DNA of 64,000 bases from Oxalobacteraceae bacterium (GCA_025352145.1 JANXTY010000069.1:1-64000); one strand, 5' to 3'. Shown: positions 41,619 through 52,542, counted from the first letter of the stretch. Notes: generated from the letters alone by a model not told the origin. Translations and numbers: made by a program.

Positions 41619-43895
41619 ATGGCAATCGCACACATCTTGGGTTTTCCTCGTATAGGCAAGCAGCGCGAATTGAAGTTTGCATTGGAATCATTCTGGCGTG
41701 GTGAAACGGACCAAGCAGCCTTGCAGGATACGGGACGAACATTGCGTACCCGTCATTGGGCAGTCCAGAGTCAAGCTGGATTGGATTTTGTCACGGTAGG
41801 GGATTTTGCGTGGTACGACCATGTGTTGGGAACGCTTGCTTTGTTGGGAGCGATTCCATCACGCTTTAAGTTCGACCGCCAGCATCTGAGCTTGTCGGAT
41901 TATTTCCTGTTGGCGCGAGGTAGCAGCGAACATTTTGCAATGGAAATGACAAAGTGGTTTGATACAAATTATCACTACTTAGTGCCAGAGTGGACATCGG
42001 ACGTGCAGTTTGATGGTGGGGTCGATTGGCTGTTCGATGAATTTGCCGAAGCGCAAGCGCTAGGTCATCGTGCCAAGCTGGTACTGGTGGGGCCATTGAC
42101 TTTGCTTTATATGGGTAAGATTAAATCCGGCATAAGTCATAAGCTGGATCTGTTACCTAGGGTGATTGTCGGCTATCAAAAATTGCTTGAGCGATTGAAA
42201 AAATGTGGCGTTGAATGGGTGCAGATCGATGAGCCGATATTGGCGCTAGATCTTGACGCCGCATGGCGCGATGCTTTTGTACCGACTTACGCAGCACTCA
42301 CGCCTACCGCGCCGCCGGTCTTGCTGGCAACTTATTTCGATGAAGTGATTGCACATGTGGGACTGCTGCGCGATTTGCCGGTTGCTGGCGTTCATTTGGA
42401 TTTGGTGCGTGGAGCAGGGCAGCTAGATACGTTTATCAAGGATTGGCCGCAAGACCGTATTTTGTCAGCGGGAATTGTGGATGGCCGCAATATCTGGCGT
42501 ACCGATCTTGATAAGGTACTGCCTATTCTTACATCTTTGCACAGATCGTTAGGAAACAGGCTGTGGATCGCACCGAGTTGTTCTTTGCTGCATGTGCCGG
42601 TAGATCTCTCGACTGAGACTGCATTGAATAAGGAGCTCAAAAGTTGGCTGGCTTTTGCCTGCCAAAAGCTCGACGAAATCGTTTTATTGAAGCAGGCCTT
42701 GAATGGGGAAATCAGTGTAAATGACTTGCCATTTGAAGAGGCACGCGCTGCACTTGCTTTGCGCAGAAATTCGCCCAGAATTCAAAATGGGTATGTGCAA
42801 AAGCGGCTGCAATCGATATCCCGTCAGCAGGCAGAGCGGGGTGCGGAATTCAACATCCGCATCGTCAAACAGCAGGCTAAATGGAATTTACCTGCTTTCC
42901 CCACCACCACTATTGGTTCTTTCCCGCAAACTGCAGAGATTCGCCAAGTGCGTGCCGCGTTCAAGAGCGGGGCGATTGGTCATGTAGAGTATCTGGACAA
43001 AATGCGTGAAGAAATTCGGTTTGTGGTACGCAAGCAAGAAGCACTCGGGCTGGATGTGTTAGTGCATGGCGAGCCGGAGCGTAACGACATGGTCGAATAT
43101 TTTGGCGAACAGTTGTGGGGTTATGGCTTTACTGCAAATGGATGGGTTCAGAGTTACGGGTCGCGTTGCGTCAAGCCGCCTTTCATCTATGGCGATGTTT
43201 ACCGGCCAGAAGCGATGACGGTAAGTTGGAGTGAGTTTGCACAAAGTTTGACCGGCAAGCCGATGAAAGGCATGTTGACTGGGCCGGTGACGATGCTGCA
43301 ATGGTCCTTTGTACGCGACGACCAACCGCGTGAGATAACTGCCCTACAAATCGCCTTGGCCTTGCGCGACGAGGTCTGTGATCTGGAAAAAGCAGGCATC
43401 GGGATGATCCAGATCGATGAACCTGCTTTTCGAGAGGGATTGCCCTTAAAGGCGCGAGATTGGCCGCACTACCTCGATTGGGCGGTGCATGCTTTCAAGA
43501 TCAGTGCGGCGGGGGTCAAGGATGAGACACAGATTCATACTCACATGTGCTATTCCGAATTCAATGACATCTTGCCTTGGATTGCAGCAATGGATGCGGA
43601 TGTGATCACCATCGAGACCTCACGCTCGGATATGGAATTGTTGGACGGTTTTGGCCAGTTTTCCTATCCTAATGATATTGGTCCCGGTGTGTACGATATT
43701 CATGCCCCTCGCGTGCCGCAAGTGGCGGAAATGCAGCGTTTGCTGCAAAAAGCGCGGGGCGTGATTCCCGATGCGCGCTTATGGGTCAATCCAGATTGTG
43801 GTTTGAAAACGCGGGGCTGGCCAGAAACTGAGGCAGCATTGTCCAACATGGTACTAGCGGCACGTGGATTGAGGTTGGAGGGAGGGAATAAATAA
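41619..43895 (+). CDS. metE: Cobalamin-independent methionine synthase
   Basis: MetE methylates homocysteine with 5-methyltetrahydropteroyl-triglutamate, without vitamin B12. The 758-residue protein has the two barrel halves. The C-terminal catalytic half shows the zinc ligands His642 and Cys644 ([13 protein letters not shown]) and Cys727 ([11 protein letters not shown]); the pterin-binding TTIGSFPQT is also present. A GGAGTT ribosome site lies before ATG 41619. Its regulator metR is divergent. Presence of MetE means methionine synthesis does not depend on B12 supply. Confidence 0.97.
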   Translation: MAIAHILGFPRIGKQRELKFALESFWRGETDQAALQDTGRTLRTRHWAVQSQAGLDFVTVGDFAWYDHVLGTLALLGAIPSRFKFDRQHLSLSDYFLLARGSSEHFAMEMTKWFDTNYHYLVPEWTSDVQFDGGVDWLFDEFAEAQALGHRAKLVLVGPLTLLYMGKIKSGISHKLDLLPRVIVGYQKLLERLKKCGVEWVQIDEPILALDLDAAWRDAFVPTYAALTPTAPPVLLATYFDEVIAHVGLLRDLPVAGVHLDLVRGAGQLDTFIKDWPQDRILSAGIVDGRNIWRTDLDKVLPILTSLHRSLGNRLWIAPSCSLLHVPVDLSTETALNKELKSWLAFACQKLDEIVLLKQALNGEISVNDLPFEEARAALALRRNSPRIQNGYVQKRLQSISRQQAERGAEFNIRIVKQQAKWNLPAFPTTTIGSFPQTAEIRQVRAAFKSGAIGHVEYLDKMREEIRFVVRKQEALGLDVLVHGEPERNDMVEYFGEQLWGYGFTANGWVQSYGSRCVKPPFIYGDVYRPEAMTVSWSEFAQSLTGKPMKGMLTGPVTMLQWSFVRDDQPREITALQIALALRDEVCDLEKAGIGMIQIDEPAFREGLPLKARDWPHYLDWAVHAFKISAAGVKDETQIHTHMCYSEFNDILPWIAAMDADVITIETSRSDMELLDGFGQFSYPNDIGPGVYDIHAPRVPQVAEMQRLLQKARGVIPDARLWVNPDCGLKTRGWPETEAALSNMVLAARGLRLEGGNK

Positions 43896-44319
43896 AGAAC
43901 GTTCTGCGGCTGCAACTTATAGAGATCTTGCACAACGCAATCTTGAACTTGAGATGCTCATCGTACCCTCGTATGGCCGCACTTTAGAATCACTATTTCG
44001 TCTTTTGCTATGGTTGTGCAGGGGTCTCTTATAAATGAAATATCGAAAGGTAGTGATTTGACTTGAGAATTATCTCGACATTTCATGGGGTGAATGTTGG
44101 ATTCCATTATGTGATACTTTAGGTGCGTAGCAACATTAAATTATCTCGTTTTAAGAAATTTAGTTTCATATTGCAAAATAATATATTTAACTGATTGAAT
44201 AATAAGGATTTAATTTAAATTATATGTCTTATATAAGACAATGTTGCTCCGCAAAATATAGCCTATCATCAACGTAACAAGATTTGATTGTTAACTTTGT
44301 TAATCAATAGGAGAAAGCC
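43896..44319. other. AT-rich upstream region of aceA
   Basis: 424 bp with no open frame of note. The last 200 bp are very AT-rich, with several TATA-like words and a perfect operator-like palindrome at 44225-44240 (listed separately). The AGGAGAAAG ribosome site for aceA lies just before 44320. This looks like a complex control region for isocitrate lyase. Confidence 0.6.
44225..44240. promoter_or_regulatory. Perfect 16 bp palindrome, putative operator upstream of aceA
   Basis: TGTCTTATATAAGACA is self-complementary over all 16 bases, the size and symmetry of a dimeric repressor site (GntR/FadR-like, for example). It lies 80 bp upstream of the aceA start. No second copy was noticed near aceB. 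The regulator is not identified. Confidence 0.55.
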
Positions 44320-45615
44320 ATGTTATCTCGTGAACAGCAAGTCCAAGCTCTGCAAAAAGAATGGAACACCAATCCGCGCTGGAATGGTGTTAGACGCACC
44401 TATACCGCAGAGGATGTTGTTCGTCTGCGTGGATCCCTTCAAGTGGAACATACGCTAGCCAAGCGTGGCGCAGAAAAATTGTGGGGTCTGGTCAATAACG
44501 AACCCTTCGTCAATGCCTTGGGTGCGCTGACCGGCAACCAGGCAATGCAGCAAGTTAAAGCCGGTTTGAAAGCAATTTACCTTTCCGGCTGGCAGGTTGC
44601 CGGGGATGCCAATGTGGCGGGTGAGATGTATCCAGATCAATCTTTGTATCCCGCTAACTCGGTACCGTTGGTAGTTAAGCGTATCAACAATACATTTGCG
44701 CGTGCCGATCAAATCCAATGGTCTGAAGGAAAAGACGACATCGATTATTTTGCACCCATTATTGCCGATGCCGAAGCGGGTTTTGGTGGCGTCCTGAATG
44801 CTTATGAATTGATGAAATCCATGATTGATGCCGGCGCAGCGGGCGTGCATTTTGAGGATCAATTGGCCTCCGTTAAGAAGTGCGGTCATATGGGGGGGAA
44901 AGTATTGGTGCCGACACGTGAGGCCGTGGAGAAGCTCACCGCTGCTCGTTTGGCGGCTGATGTGATGGGAGTGTCGACGCTGGTGATCGCTCGCACGGAT
45001 GCAGAAGCGGCTGATTTGTTGACCTCGGATGTCGATGATAATGACCGGGAATTTTGTACCGGCGAGCGTACTGTGGAGGGATTTTATAAAACTCGCCCAG
45101 GGATTGATCAGGCAATTTCTCGTGCATTGGCTTACTCCCCTTACGCCGATTTGGTATGGTGCGAAACGGGTAAACCGGATCTCGCATTTGCCAAAAAATT
45201 TGCCGATGCCGTGCATGCACAATTCCCCGGCAAGATGCTCGCTTACAATTGCTCGCCATCTTTTAACTGGAAAAAAAATCTCGACGACGCCACGATCGCT
45301 ACCTTTCAGCAGGAGTTAGGTGCAATGGGATACAAGTTCCAGTTCATCACGCTTGCCGGGTTCCATGCGTTGAATTACGGCATGTTCAATTTGGCGCACG
45401 GTTATGCGCGTCGTCAGATGTCCGCTTTCGTCGAGTTGCAGGAAGCCGAATTCGCTGCTGCGGACAAAGGTTTTACCGCAGTTAAACATCAGCGCGAAGT
45501 TGGCACTGGTTATTTTGATGCTGTGACTCAAGCTATTCAGCAAGGACAAAGCTCAACCACGGCACTGCATGGTTCAACTGAGAACGAACAATTTTTTGAA
45601 AAAAAAGTCGCTTGA
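44320..45615 (+). CDS. aceA: Isocitrate lyase
   Basis: The enzyme splits isocitrate to glyoxylate and succinate, the first step of the glyoxylate bypass, needed for growth on acetate or fatty acids. The 431-residue protein has the family signature [10 protein letters not shown] with the catalytic Cys near residue 188, and [18 protein letters not shown]-like N-terminus. The ribosome site AGGAG is well placed. It is monocistronic, with an AT-rich control region upstream and a strong terminator downstream. Confidence 0.97.
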   Translation: MLSREQQVQALQKEWNTNPRWNGVRRTYTAEDVVRLRGSLQVEHTLAKRGAEKLWGLVNNEPFVNALGALTGNQAMQQVKAGLKAIYLSGWQVAGDANVAGEMYPDQSLYPANSVPLVVKRINNTFARADQIQWSEGKDDIDYFAPIIADAEAGFGGVLNAYELMKSMIDAGAAGVHFEDQLASVKKCGHMGGKVLVPTREAVEKLTAARLAADVMGVSTLVIARTDAEAADLLTSDVDDNDREFCTGERTVEGFYKTRPGIDQAISRALAYSPYADLVWCETGKPDLAFAKKFADAVHAQFPGKMLAYNCSPSFNWKKNLDDATIATFQQELGAMGYKFQFITLAGFHALNYGMFNLAHGYARRQMSAFVELQEAEFAAADKGFTAVKHQREVGTGYFDAVTQAIQQGQSSTTALHGSTENEQFFEKKVA

Positions 45616-46118
45616 TTTTACCCGCAGCGATTCCATCAGTGATCCGAGTTGGAAGTAACTCTTTAGAAATAGAAATAAAAAGACCGCACTCACAAGGCGA
45701 GCCGTTCAAATAAGTCGTGGAAAACTGTAAAATTCCCTAAGTTCATACTTAGGGAATTTTTTTGCCTCAAATAAATCTCGCCCCGCATTCTCGCAACTGA
45801 AAGTGGCATTCAGGTTAACCACTGTAAAAATGTGAGGTGTGCCAATTTCGGCATCCCTGCTTCTGCCACTACCACTACCTCAAGGGTCAATGGTGCCTTA
45901 AAAGATCGCCACACGGTCTCGGAGACAGGAAACATGAACTCCACCCTAAAGTGTCTCTCCTGCGGTGAGTTCATAACTATTAAACCCAGATAATCCATTT
46001 GCAGGGCGTTGAAAAAGGAGTGCACTCCTTCGGATTTTTTCGCCCGAAATGCGAATTTTTAGAGCTGGAACCCGCATTCTGCCTAAAAACCGGTTTCTGG
46101 ACTGTTTTTTAGTATTTT
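45616..46118. other. Intergenic region between aceA and the IS5-type remnant
   Basis: About 500 bp. It holds the aceA terminator at 45731-45764 and, at 46015-46030, a perfect 16 bp palindrome (AAGGAGTGCACTCCTT) just after GGGCGTTGAAAA; this may be close to the left end of the insertion sequence. Minus-strand frames here (45810-46025 and 45946-46179) match nothing I recognise. Confidence 0.5.
45731..45764 (+). terminator. Intrinsic terminator after aceA
   Basis: AATTCCCTAAG and CTTAGGGAATT form a stem around TTCATA, followed by a run of seven Ts. It is symmetric enough to work in both directions, but the T-run favours the plus strand. Confidence 0.9.
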
Positions 46119-47164
46119 TCAGCACTTCCCGCACACTCTGGATGGAGTTATCCCACCACCGCCGACAAACGTCAGCCAAAGATGCTCGTTATGCGGGTCA
46201 GGTTGTAAGCGGCGAAGGTGAGCGTGGTCCTGCGCACACACCTTGGCCAGGCCGACGAGGCGTGCCTTGCGCAGGCCGCCGATGGTTTTGCTCCAGCCAA
46301 AGATCTCCTCGACCAGCTTGCGTTTCTTGATATTGACTGTGTAGCCAGCGTGGCGCGTGGTGCGCCCATCGATGGCGCTGTGTTTTTTCTGCGCCACGTG
46401 CGGCGGTGCCGCTCGCCAGTGTGGTGGTGGCATCGACCACCAGGCCGTTACGGTTCCCCATCAGCGCGTGGCCCAGGTAGCACAGCCTGGACTTGTCGCC
46501 GTCGCCTTTTTTGTACAGCCGCGCGTCTGGATCGGTCGTCGATTGATGTGTTTCGTTGGAGCGTTTCTCTCCCTTGAAATCGACTGTGGCGTTGCGCCCC
46601 TCGTCGCTCGGCGGAGCCCCGCTGCCATCCTTCTTGGTGAAGCTCTTCACTGAGGCCCGCGCCTCGATCATGGTGCCATCGACGGTGAAATGCTCGTCCG
46701 AAATCAGGTTTTGCCATTCGGCTATGCGCAGCACCTGGGCAAAGAAGCGCGGCGTCATCGCCTCGCTCAACAAGCGCTCGCGGTTGGCACTGAAGGTCGA
46801 GTGGTTCCACACCGGCTCGTCGAGGTTCATGCTGACGAACCAGCGGTACAGCAGGTTGTATTCAATGTGCTGCACCAGTTGCCGCTCGGAGCGGATCGAG
46901 AACAGCGTCTGAATCAGGCTGGCGCGCAGCAGGCGCTCAGGAGCGATGGAGCGAATACAGCGCCTGGAAATCGTCGTTCATGTTGGCCAGGATGGCGTCG
47001 ACCAGCACCCGTAGCTTGCGCAGTGGATGCGCATCAGGGATGCGTTCCTCCAAAGTGCGGTAACTGTACAGCGAGTGCTGGGTGACGTCGGTCTTGCGCA
47101 TGATGGCGGTCGAACGTGGGGTTGATGGGACAACGTTTACCGGCTCGGGTCGGGTGACGGGCAC
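46119..47164 (-). pseudogene. Degraded IS5-type (DDE) transposase
   Basis: Read on the minus strand, the frame starts MRKTDVTQHSLYSYRTLEER (from 47109), breaks near 46945, resumes with PERLLRASLIQTLFSIRSER and MNLDEPVWNHSTFSANRERL, runs through HFTVDGTMIEARASVKSF and TTDPDARLYKKGDGDKSRL, then shows an internal deletion after about 46440. The tail resumes in another frame with HVAQKKHSAIDGRTTRHAGY and, after further frameshifts, TLTFAAYNLTRITSIFG. The first catalytic Asp (TVDGT) remains; the central part expected to hold the second is gone. It cannot make active transposase. Exact element ends were not found. Confidence 0.85.
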
Positions 47165-47187
47165 GGCGATTAAATCAACACCCTGTT

Positions 47188-47217
47188 AAGCTCACCTGAC
47201 GGTGGGCTTTTTTTCTT
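47188..47217 (+). terminator. Terminator-like hairpin between IS remnant and receptor gene
   Basis: AAGCTCACC pairs with GGTGGGCTT (one G-U pair) around TGAC, followed by TTTTTTT on the plus strand. No intact plus-strand gene lies directly upstream; aceA ends 1.6 kb earlier. Confidence 0.6.
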
Positions 47218-47224
47218 TGTCTAT

Positions 47225-49372
47225 TTACTCATAATTAAAATCGGTGTCCCTGGCTTTTTTCGATCCCCCGAAGGTGTAAGAAAGTCCCATATAGGCAACT
47301 TGCCCGGTCTGATGACGGCGATATGTGCCATTGAAAGTGGGGGTTTGGTAGACGCGCCGTTCGCGCTGGCTATTGAACATGTCCGACACGGTCGCGACGA
47401 GCGCAACATCGCTATTCCACTGGTGACGATAGCCGATATTCATTGTCGCTACGGGAAGGTTGTAACCTTGCGGTGTGAGGCGCTTGCCCCGATAATTGGC
47501 GCTGACCTGGCATTTGTCCGTAGCCGTCTGCTGCCAGTTCAGCGTAGCCTTGGTGTTGACCGCGACATTGGATCTGGTTCCATCCGCCACGCCTAGCGAT
47601 TGTGCCTTGATCTGGTTATAGAAAGCGTTGCCACTCACATTGTAGCCAAGCTTGGGTAGCAGTTTGCCGGACGTGGTGAACTCAACGCCACCCGATTGAT
47701 TCGCTGGCAGGTTGGCCTTGGTAATCAGTACAACATCGCCGCTGATTTGCGTCAGCACTTCGGTGTCACCGTTGTAGCTTTTGCGATAGTAGCCAGTCAG
47801 CGAAGTAGATTGTCCGTTGGTATCGTGCCGATAACCGACTTCAAACGAATTGGTGATTTGCGGTTTCAGGTTTGGATTGCCCTGGCGCAAATTATTGGGA
47901 TCGGAGGCATTGATGTAGGGATTGAGGTCGTCGGGATCGGGCTTGCGTACACGTTTGCTGAAACCGGCTGTCAGCGTATCGGTCTCGGAAAGTGTGTAAA
48001 GCGCGTTCAGCGTCGGATAAAGTTTGCCGTAACTTTGCATGCTGGTGTCGCCCGAGACATTCTGGCGAGTATGGATATCCACTTGCTCGAATCGTAGTCC
48101 TCCCAGTAACTCAAGTTTGTCTGACTTCTTGCCATAAGTCGTATACACGGCATTGACATTCTGGCGGTAGCGAAAACGGTTATCGAAAGCGTGATCGACA
48201 ATCAAGGGAGCGAAAGCGGCGCTGGCATTGGATCTTGTGTCGTTAAATCCGGTCCTGTCCAATTGGATGTCGTAACCGAGTTTCAGCTTCGCTCCTGAAT
48301 CGAACGGGCGGACATAGGCTGTCGTGAATTTGGACACGTTGAAAATTTCCTCGCCGAAATCTTGCTCCAAAGACGATACGACACCCGACCTTGGATCGAG
48401 CGTGGTGATGTCGAATACATTCGTTTCATTAGAATCGCTGCTCTGCAGATAGAACGATACGGATTCTCCCTTGTGGCCAAGCTTTTGCTCAAAACTTAAA
48501 GCAACGTTGGCTTCGGTGTGCGGTCCGCCGCCGTGAGTAAAACGATTGTAAATATTTGCTGCGGATGAGCCCAACGTGTATTCGCTGTTTGAACGCCGCT
48601 CCTCCCTGTTTGAATAATCGACCGACAGTCCCACGGTCTGTTTATCGTCTGGCGTGTATTTCAGGCCGGTCCTGGCAGCTTTACGATTCTTGGTCTCGCT
48701 TTCAGTCTGGTGGGAACTCGCCGTGCTGGCGGTGCCCGATCCGACCGAGCTCGTCTCATTGTCACGGATGCGTTCTCGACTATCGGCACGCAGGTCAAAG
48801 CCGCCGTCCAGGTTGAAATGATCCGTGTTGTAACTGCTGCTGACGTTCATGTTGCGCCGACCGTCGTTACCAATATTGGCCAGGAATATGGCGGAGTGAC
48901 CTGTCTTGCGATTTTTCCTGGTGACGATATTGATGATACCGCCAGAGCCGTCCGGCTTAAATTCTGCGGAAGGTGACGTGATGATCTCGACCTGCTGGAT
49001 ATCGGCTGCGGAAAAGCTTTGCAGCGCAGCACCACGGCTCTTACCCTGCATCTGGCCGGAAGGTTTGCCGTCCACCAGCACAGTGACGCCGGGGTCGCCG
49101 CGCAAACTGACATTGCCGTCCATATCGACTTCGACAGAGGGAATGTTGCCCAGAATATCGGCGGCGCTCCCCGTCGTTGCCTGCAAGTCGGCACTGGTGC
49201 GATACACCTTACGGTCAACCTCATTGATGACATCGGTGCGCTTGCCAGAGACCACGACGATGTTCGTATTGGCTGAATTCGACCCTGGGATGGTCGGTGT
49301 ATCGGCGTACGCAACAGAGGTGATGGCAAGTAAAACGAGTGGGCTGGAAGCGGTCAGGCGTTGTGTAAACAT
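47225..49372 (-). CDS. TonB-dependent receptor / outer-membrane beta-barrel protein
   Basis: The 715-residue protein starts at ATG 49372 and has a signal peptide (LVLLAITSVAYA). A plug domain follows (about 35-160: SGKRTDVINEVDRKVYRTSA, ADILGNIPSVEVDMDGNVSL, VTVLVDGKPSGQM, IIRS-like VEIITSPSAEFKPDGSGGII), then a large barrel with a late SFEVGYRHDTNGQSTSLTGY stretch. This is the OMP_b-brl_3 type, related to CirA/FepA-like receptors without a full TonB-box signature that I can see. The C-terminus (DFNYE) lacks the usual terminal Phe; the nearest aromatic strand is MGLSYTFGG. Substrate unknown. It ends next to the IS remnant. Confidence 0.87.
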   Translation of the reverse strand: MFTQRLTASSPLVLLAITSVAYADTPTIPGSNSANTNIVVVSGKRTDVINEVDRKVYRTSADLQATTGSAADILGNIPSVEVDMDGNVSLRGDPGVTVLVDGKPSGQMQGKSRGAALQSFSAADIQQVEIITSPSAEFKPDGSGGIINIVTRKNRKTGHSAIFLANIGNDGRRNMNVSSSYNTDHFNLDGGFDLRADSRERIRDNETSSVGSGTASTASSHQTESETKNRKAARTGLKYTPDDKQTVGLSVDYSNREERRSNSEYTLGSSAANIYNRFTHGGGPHTEANVALSFEQKLGHKGESVSFYLQSSDSNETNVFDITTLDPRSGVVSSLEQDFGEEIFNVSKFTTAYVRPFDSGAKLKLGYDIQLDRTGFNDTRSNASAAFAPLIVDHAFDNRFRYRQNVNAVYTTYGKKSDKLELLGGLRFEQVDIHTRQNVSGDTSMQSYGKLYPTLNALYTLSETDTLTAGFSKRVRKPDPDDLNPYINASDPNNLRQGNPNLKPQITNSFEVGYRHDTNGQSTSLTGYYRKSYNGDTEVLTQISGDVVLITKANLPANQSGGVEFTTSGKLLPKLGYNVSGNAFYNQIKAQSLGVADGTRSNVAVNTKATLNWQQTATDKCQVSANYRGKRLTPQGYNLPVATMNIGYRHQWNSDVALVATVSDMFNSQRERRVYQTPTFNGTYRRHQTGQVAYMGLSYTFGGSKKARDTDFNYE

Positions 49373-49698
49373 GGAATCGGAATGTAAGTTCAGAAAAGAA
49401 ATAATAGGAAGGGCGAAAGGAATTTGAATGTTTTGATAAGGAGCCTGACTGCCTGAAACTTGTAAATATTGACGACCTGTCTTGATGTCGCGTTTGATTG
49501 TGGCGATCACGTCTGTTCTCTTAAGCCGTTACGATATCGCGCAATAATTAGCACTGCATTAGGGAGTGAGGCCATTGAGGGTTAAAATCACGCCTGTCCA
49601 CGAATTGCTTAAGCCGCGTTATTTCATACGACCCGTCTCGGATTTTCGCACATTGAACTGTCTCTGAATATTATCTTTCTTATGAAATTTCTCACCCT

Positions 49699-50616
49699 AT
49701 GCTGAGTTACCGCCATGCCTTCCACGCAGGCAATCATGCCGACGTACTTAAACACCTGGTAACTATTCATCTACTCGATTATCTGGGTCAAAAAGACACG
49801 CCTTACACTTACATCGACACGCATGCCGGTGCTGGCGTATATGCCCTCGATGGGGGTTATGCTTCTAAAAATGCCGAGTATGAAACTGGCATTGCACGCC
49901 TTTGGGATCGTAAAGATTTGCCCAAGCCGCTGGCAGAATACGTCAAATTGATCAAAGTACTTAACCCCAGCGGGAAACTACGCTATTACCCAGGCTCGCC
50001 CTATTGTGCCGATAAAAGCATGCGCGAGCAGGACAGGCTTCGTTTGTTCGAGTTGCACCCGGCCGACGCTAAGATTTTGCTGGATAATTTTAGAAAATTG
50101 GAGGCGCATGCGGCAGAACAAGGTATCCGGCCCAGCACGCGCGGTAAGCGCATCATGATCCAGAAGGCAGACGGTTTTCTCGGTCTGAAGGCATTGCTGC
50201 CGCCGCCCTCACGTCGAGGTTTGGTGCTGATGGACCCACCTTATGAAGATAAGGCTGATTATCGTAAGGTCAAGGAGGCGTTGACGGATGCGCTTACACG
50301 CTTTGCTACTGGTACATACGCTGTTTGGTATCCCGTGCTGCACCGTATGGAATCGCGTCAGTTGCCTGACAAACTCAAATGTTTGCCTGGTAATGGCTGG
50401 CTTAATGTGACTTTGTCGATTAGTACTCCATCGCCTGATGGATTCGGACTGCACAGCAGCGGCATGTTTGTGATTAACCCTCCATACACTTTAGAGCCGA
50501 TGCTGAAAGAAATTATGCCCTACCTAGTTACTACCCTCGGGAAAGATGCTGGCGCTGGTTTTATTCTGGAAAGTGGTGCCACCAAGCCGGTGTTTACTGG
50601 CAAGCGCCGCGTTTAG
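49699..50616 (+). CDS. rlmJ: 23S rRNA (adenine2030-N6)-methyltransferase
   Basis: RlmJ methylates A2030 of 23S rRNA using SAM. The 305-residue protein opens with the family-typical MLSYRHAFHAGNHADVLKH, contains YIDTHAGAGVYAL (SAM-binding loop), and has the catalytic DPPYE motif (LVLMDPPYEDKADY). It is somewhat longer than the E. coli enzyme because of extra residues at the end and in loops. It lies between the receptor gene (divergent) and iscR. Confidence 0.95.
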   Translation: MLSYRHAFHAGNHADVLKHLVTIHLLDYLGQKDTPYTYIDTHAGAGVYALDGGYASKNAEYETGIARLWDRKDLPKPLAEYVKLIKVLNPSGKLRYYPGSPYCADKSMREQDRLRLFELHPADAKILLDNFRKLEAHAAEQGIRPSTRGKRIMIQKADGFLGLKALLPPPSRRGLVLMDPPYEDKADYRKVKEALTDALTRFATGTYAVWYPVLHRMESRQLPDKLKCLPGNGWLNVTLSISTPSPDGFGLHSSGMFVINPPYTLEPMLKEIMPYLVTTLGKDAGAGFILESGATKPVFTGKRRV

Positions 50617-50628
50617 AGTTGGCGTTCG

Positions 50629-50657
50629 CTGACAAACTGCATCAGCTTTGCTATACT
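50629..50657 (+). promoter_or_regulatory. Predicted iscR promoter
   Basis: CTGACA (50629-50634) and TATACT (50652-50657) are separated by 17 bp; each hexamer has five of six consensus bases. The start point would be near 50664, about 70 bp before iscR. Confidence 0.7.
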
Positions 50658-50677
50658 TGACTAAATTATTCAACTAA
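50653..50677. promoter_or_regulatory. IscR type 1 binding site over the iscR promoter
   Basis: By my base-by-base comparison, this 25 bp stretch matches 23 positions of the type 1 IscR consensus, with half-sites ATACTTGACT and TTCAACTAA around AAATTA. It overlaps the predicted -10 element and start point, so [2Fe-2S]-IscR bound here would repress its own operon, as in E. coli. Repression is inferred from position. Confidence 0.8.
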
Positions 50678-50732
50678 TTGAAATCGATAGATTGGTTAAG
50701 TGATATTTGGATAACGTCTAGCCGAGGTTCTG

Positions 50733-51206
50733 ATGCGTTTGACCACAAAAGGCCGCTTTGCGGTGACTGCGATGATTGATTTGGCTCTGCGCCAAGGCAC
50801 GGGCCCCGTCACGTTGTCTGGCATTAGTCAGCGACAGGACATTTCACTTTCTTATTTGGAGCAGCTTTTTGGCAAGTTGCGCCGTCATCAAATCGTGGCA
50901 TCCGTACGTGGCCCTGGTGGCGGATACAGCCTGGCGCGCAAGGCTGACGCAGTGAGCGTCGCTGACATCGTTATAGCGGTGGATGAGCCGCTCGATGCGA
51001 CCCAATGTGGTGGAAAAGAAAATTGTCTCGGTGGAGAGCATAATGCCGGGTCGCGTTGTATGACACATGAACTGTGGTCGACCCTGAGTGAAAAAATGGT
51101 CGATTATCTCGACTCGGTTTCATTGCAAGATCTGGTGGATCAACAAAATCAAAAGTGCGCGGAAAAAAATGTGGTGGTGCTTCATCGCGCCCACATTGCC
51201 GCTTGA
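50733..51206 (+). CDS. iscR: Fe-S cluster assembly transcription factor IscR
   Basis: IscR is an Rrf2-family winged helix-turn-helix regulator that carries a [2Fe-2S] cluster and controls Isc genes. The 157-residue protein starts [20 protein letters not shown] and has the cluster ligands Cys92, Cys98, Cys109 and His112 (RCMTHELW). Spacing between the second and third Cys is ten residues rather than the five of E. coli because of an inserted GEHNAGS loop. The start of iscS lies 22 bp downstream. Confidence 0.95.
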   Translation: MRLTTKGRFAVTAMIDLALRQGTGPVTLSGISQRQDISLSYLEQLFGKLRRHQIVASVRGPGGGYSLARKADAVSVADIVIAVDEPLDATQCGGKENCLGGEHNAGSRCMTHELWSTLSEKMVDYLDSVSLQDLVDQQNQKCAEKNVVVLHRAHIAA

Positions 51207-51228
51207 ATCAACTGGAGTAAAACTACAC

Positions 51229-52494
51229 ATGAACGCCCCACTGGAAAAAAATTTCGAAGCTGATTTGATGGATACGCTGAAAGCAGAGCATTTTCCGATT
51301 TACATGGACTATTCCGCGACCACACCGGTTGATCCGCGCGTGGCTGACAAAATGATTCCATTTTTGCGTGAGCAGTTTGGCAATCCCGCTTCGCGCAGTC
51401 ACATGTACGGCTGGACTGCTGAAAAAGCGGTTGAGGAGGCGCGCGAACAGGTTGCTGCATTAGTCAATGCTGACTCGCGTGAAATCATCTGGACCTCCGG
51501 TGCGACTGAGAGCAACAACCTTGCATTGAAAGGCGCTGCGCAGTTTTACAAAGCCAAAGGCAAGCACATCGTCACTTTAAAGACTGAGCATAAATCAGTA
51601 TTGGATACGGTGCGTGAATTGGAGCGTCAAGGTTTTGATGCGACTTATCTAGAGCCACAAGCTAACGGCTTGATCACACTCGATCAGCTAAAAGCAGCGC
51701 TGCGTCCTGATACTATTTTAGTGTCTGTGATGCTGGTCAATAATGAAATCGGCGTGATTCAACCGATAGCGGAAATCGGCGAATTGTGTCGTGAAAAAGG
51801 AATTGTTTTCCACTGTGACGCGGCACAAGCGACGGGCAAAGTGCATATTGATTTGGCTTTGACCAAGGTCGATCTGATGACATTTACTGCACACAAAACT
51901 TACGGCCCAAAAGGTGTTGGCGCTTTGTATGTCCGGCGCAAACCACGGGTGCGTATCGAAGCGCAAATGCACGGTGGCGGACATGAACGTGGTCTGCGTT
52001 CCGGCACTTTGCCCACACATCAAGTCGCTGGCATGGGGGAGGCATTTCGGATCGCTAAAGAAGAGATGGATAGCGAAATCGTTCGCATCAAATTTTTGCG
52101 TGATCGTCTCGCTCAGGGATTGCAGGAAATCGAAGAAGTCTACGTCAATGGCGACATGGAACAGCGCGTGCCGCACAACCTGAATGTCAGTTTTAATTAT
52201 GTCGAAGGCGAATCCCTGATCATGGCAATTAAAGGCCTGGCAGTATCGTCGGGGTCGGCGTGTACCTCAGCCAGCCTGGAGCCATCATATGTATTACGCG
52301 CATTGGGTCGCAGCGACGAGCTAGCGCATAGCTCGATCCGTTTCACCATCGGCCGCTTTACGACGGAAGAGGACATTGATTTCGCCGTCGATTTGTTGAA
52401 ATCGAAAGTACAGAAATTGCGCGATTTGTCGCCCCTGTGGGATATGTTTAAGGACGGAATCGATATGGCATCGATTCAATGGGCGGCACATTAA
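51229..52494 (+). CDS. iscS: Cysteine desulfurase IscS
   Basis: IscS is the PLP enzyme that takes sulfur from cysteine for Fe-S clusters and tRNA thiolation. The 421-residue protein has [14 protein letters not shown], the PLP lysine Lys223 ([10 protein letters not shown]) and the active-site loop Cys345 ([20 protein letters not shown]). ATG 51229 follows an ACTGGAG ribosome site. A short N-terminal extension ([19 protein letters not shown]) before the usual start is seen in Burkholderiales. It is the first enzyme gene after iscR. Confidence 0.96.
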   Translation: MNAPLEKNFEADLMDTLKAEHFPIYMDYSATTPVDPRVADKMIPFLREQFGNPASRSHMYGWTAEKAVEEAREQVAALVNADSREIIWTSGATESNNLALKGAAQFYKAKGKHIVTLKTEHKSVLDTVRELERQGFDATYLEPQANGLITLDQLKAALRPDTILVSVMLVNNEIGVIQPIAEIGELCREKGIVFHCDAAQATGKVHIDLALTKVDLMTFTAHKTYGPKGVGALYVRRKPRVRIEAQMHGGGHERGLRSGTLPTHQVAGMGEAFRIAKEEMDSEIVRIKFLRDRLAQGLQEIEEVYVNGDMEQRVPHNLNVSFNYVEGESLIMAIKGLAVSSGSACTSASLEPSYVLRALGRSDELAHSSIRFTIGRFTTEEDIDFAVDLLKSKVQKLRDLSPLWDMFKDGIDMASIQWAAH

Positions 52495-52542
52495 ATTTAT
52501 TGCTTCTCTGCTTGAAGAGAAATGTTTTAAAAGGAGTTACAA

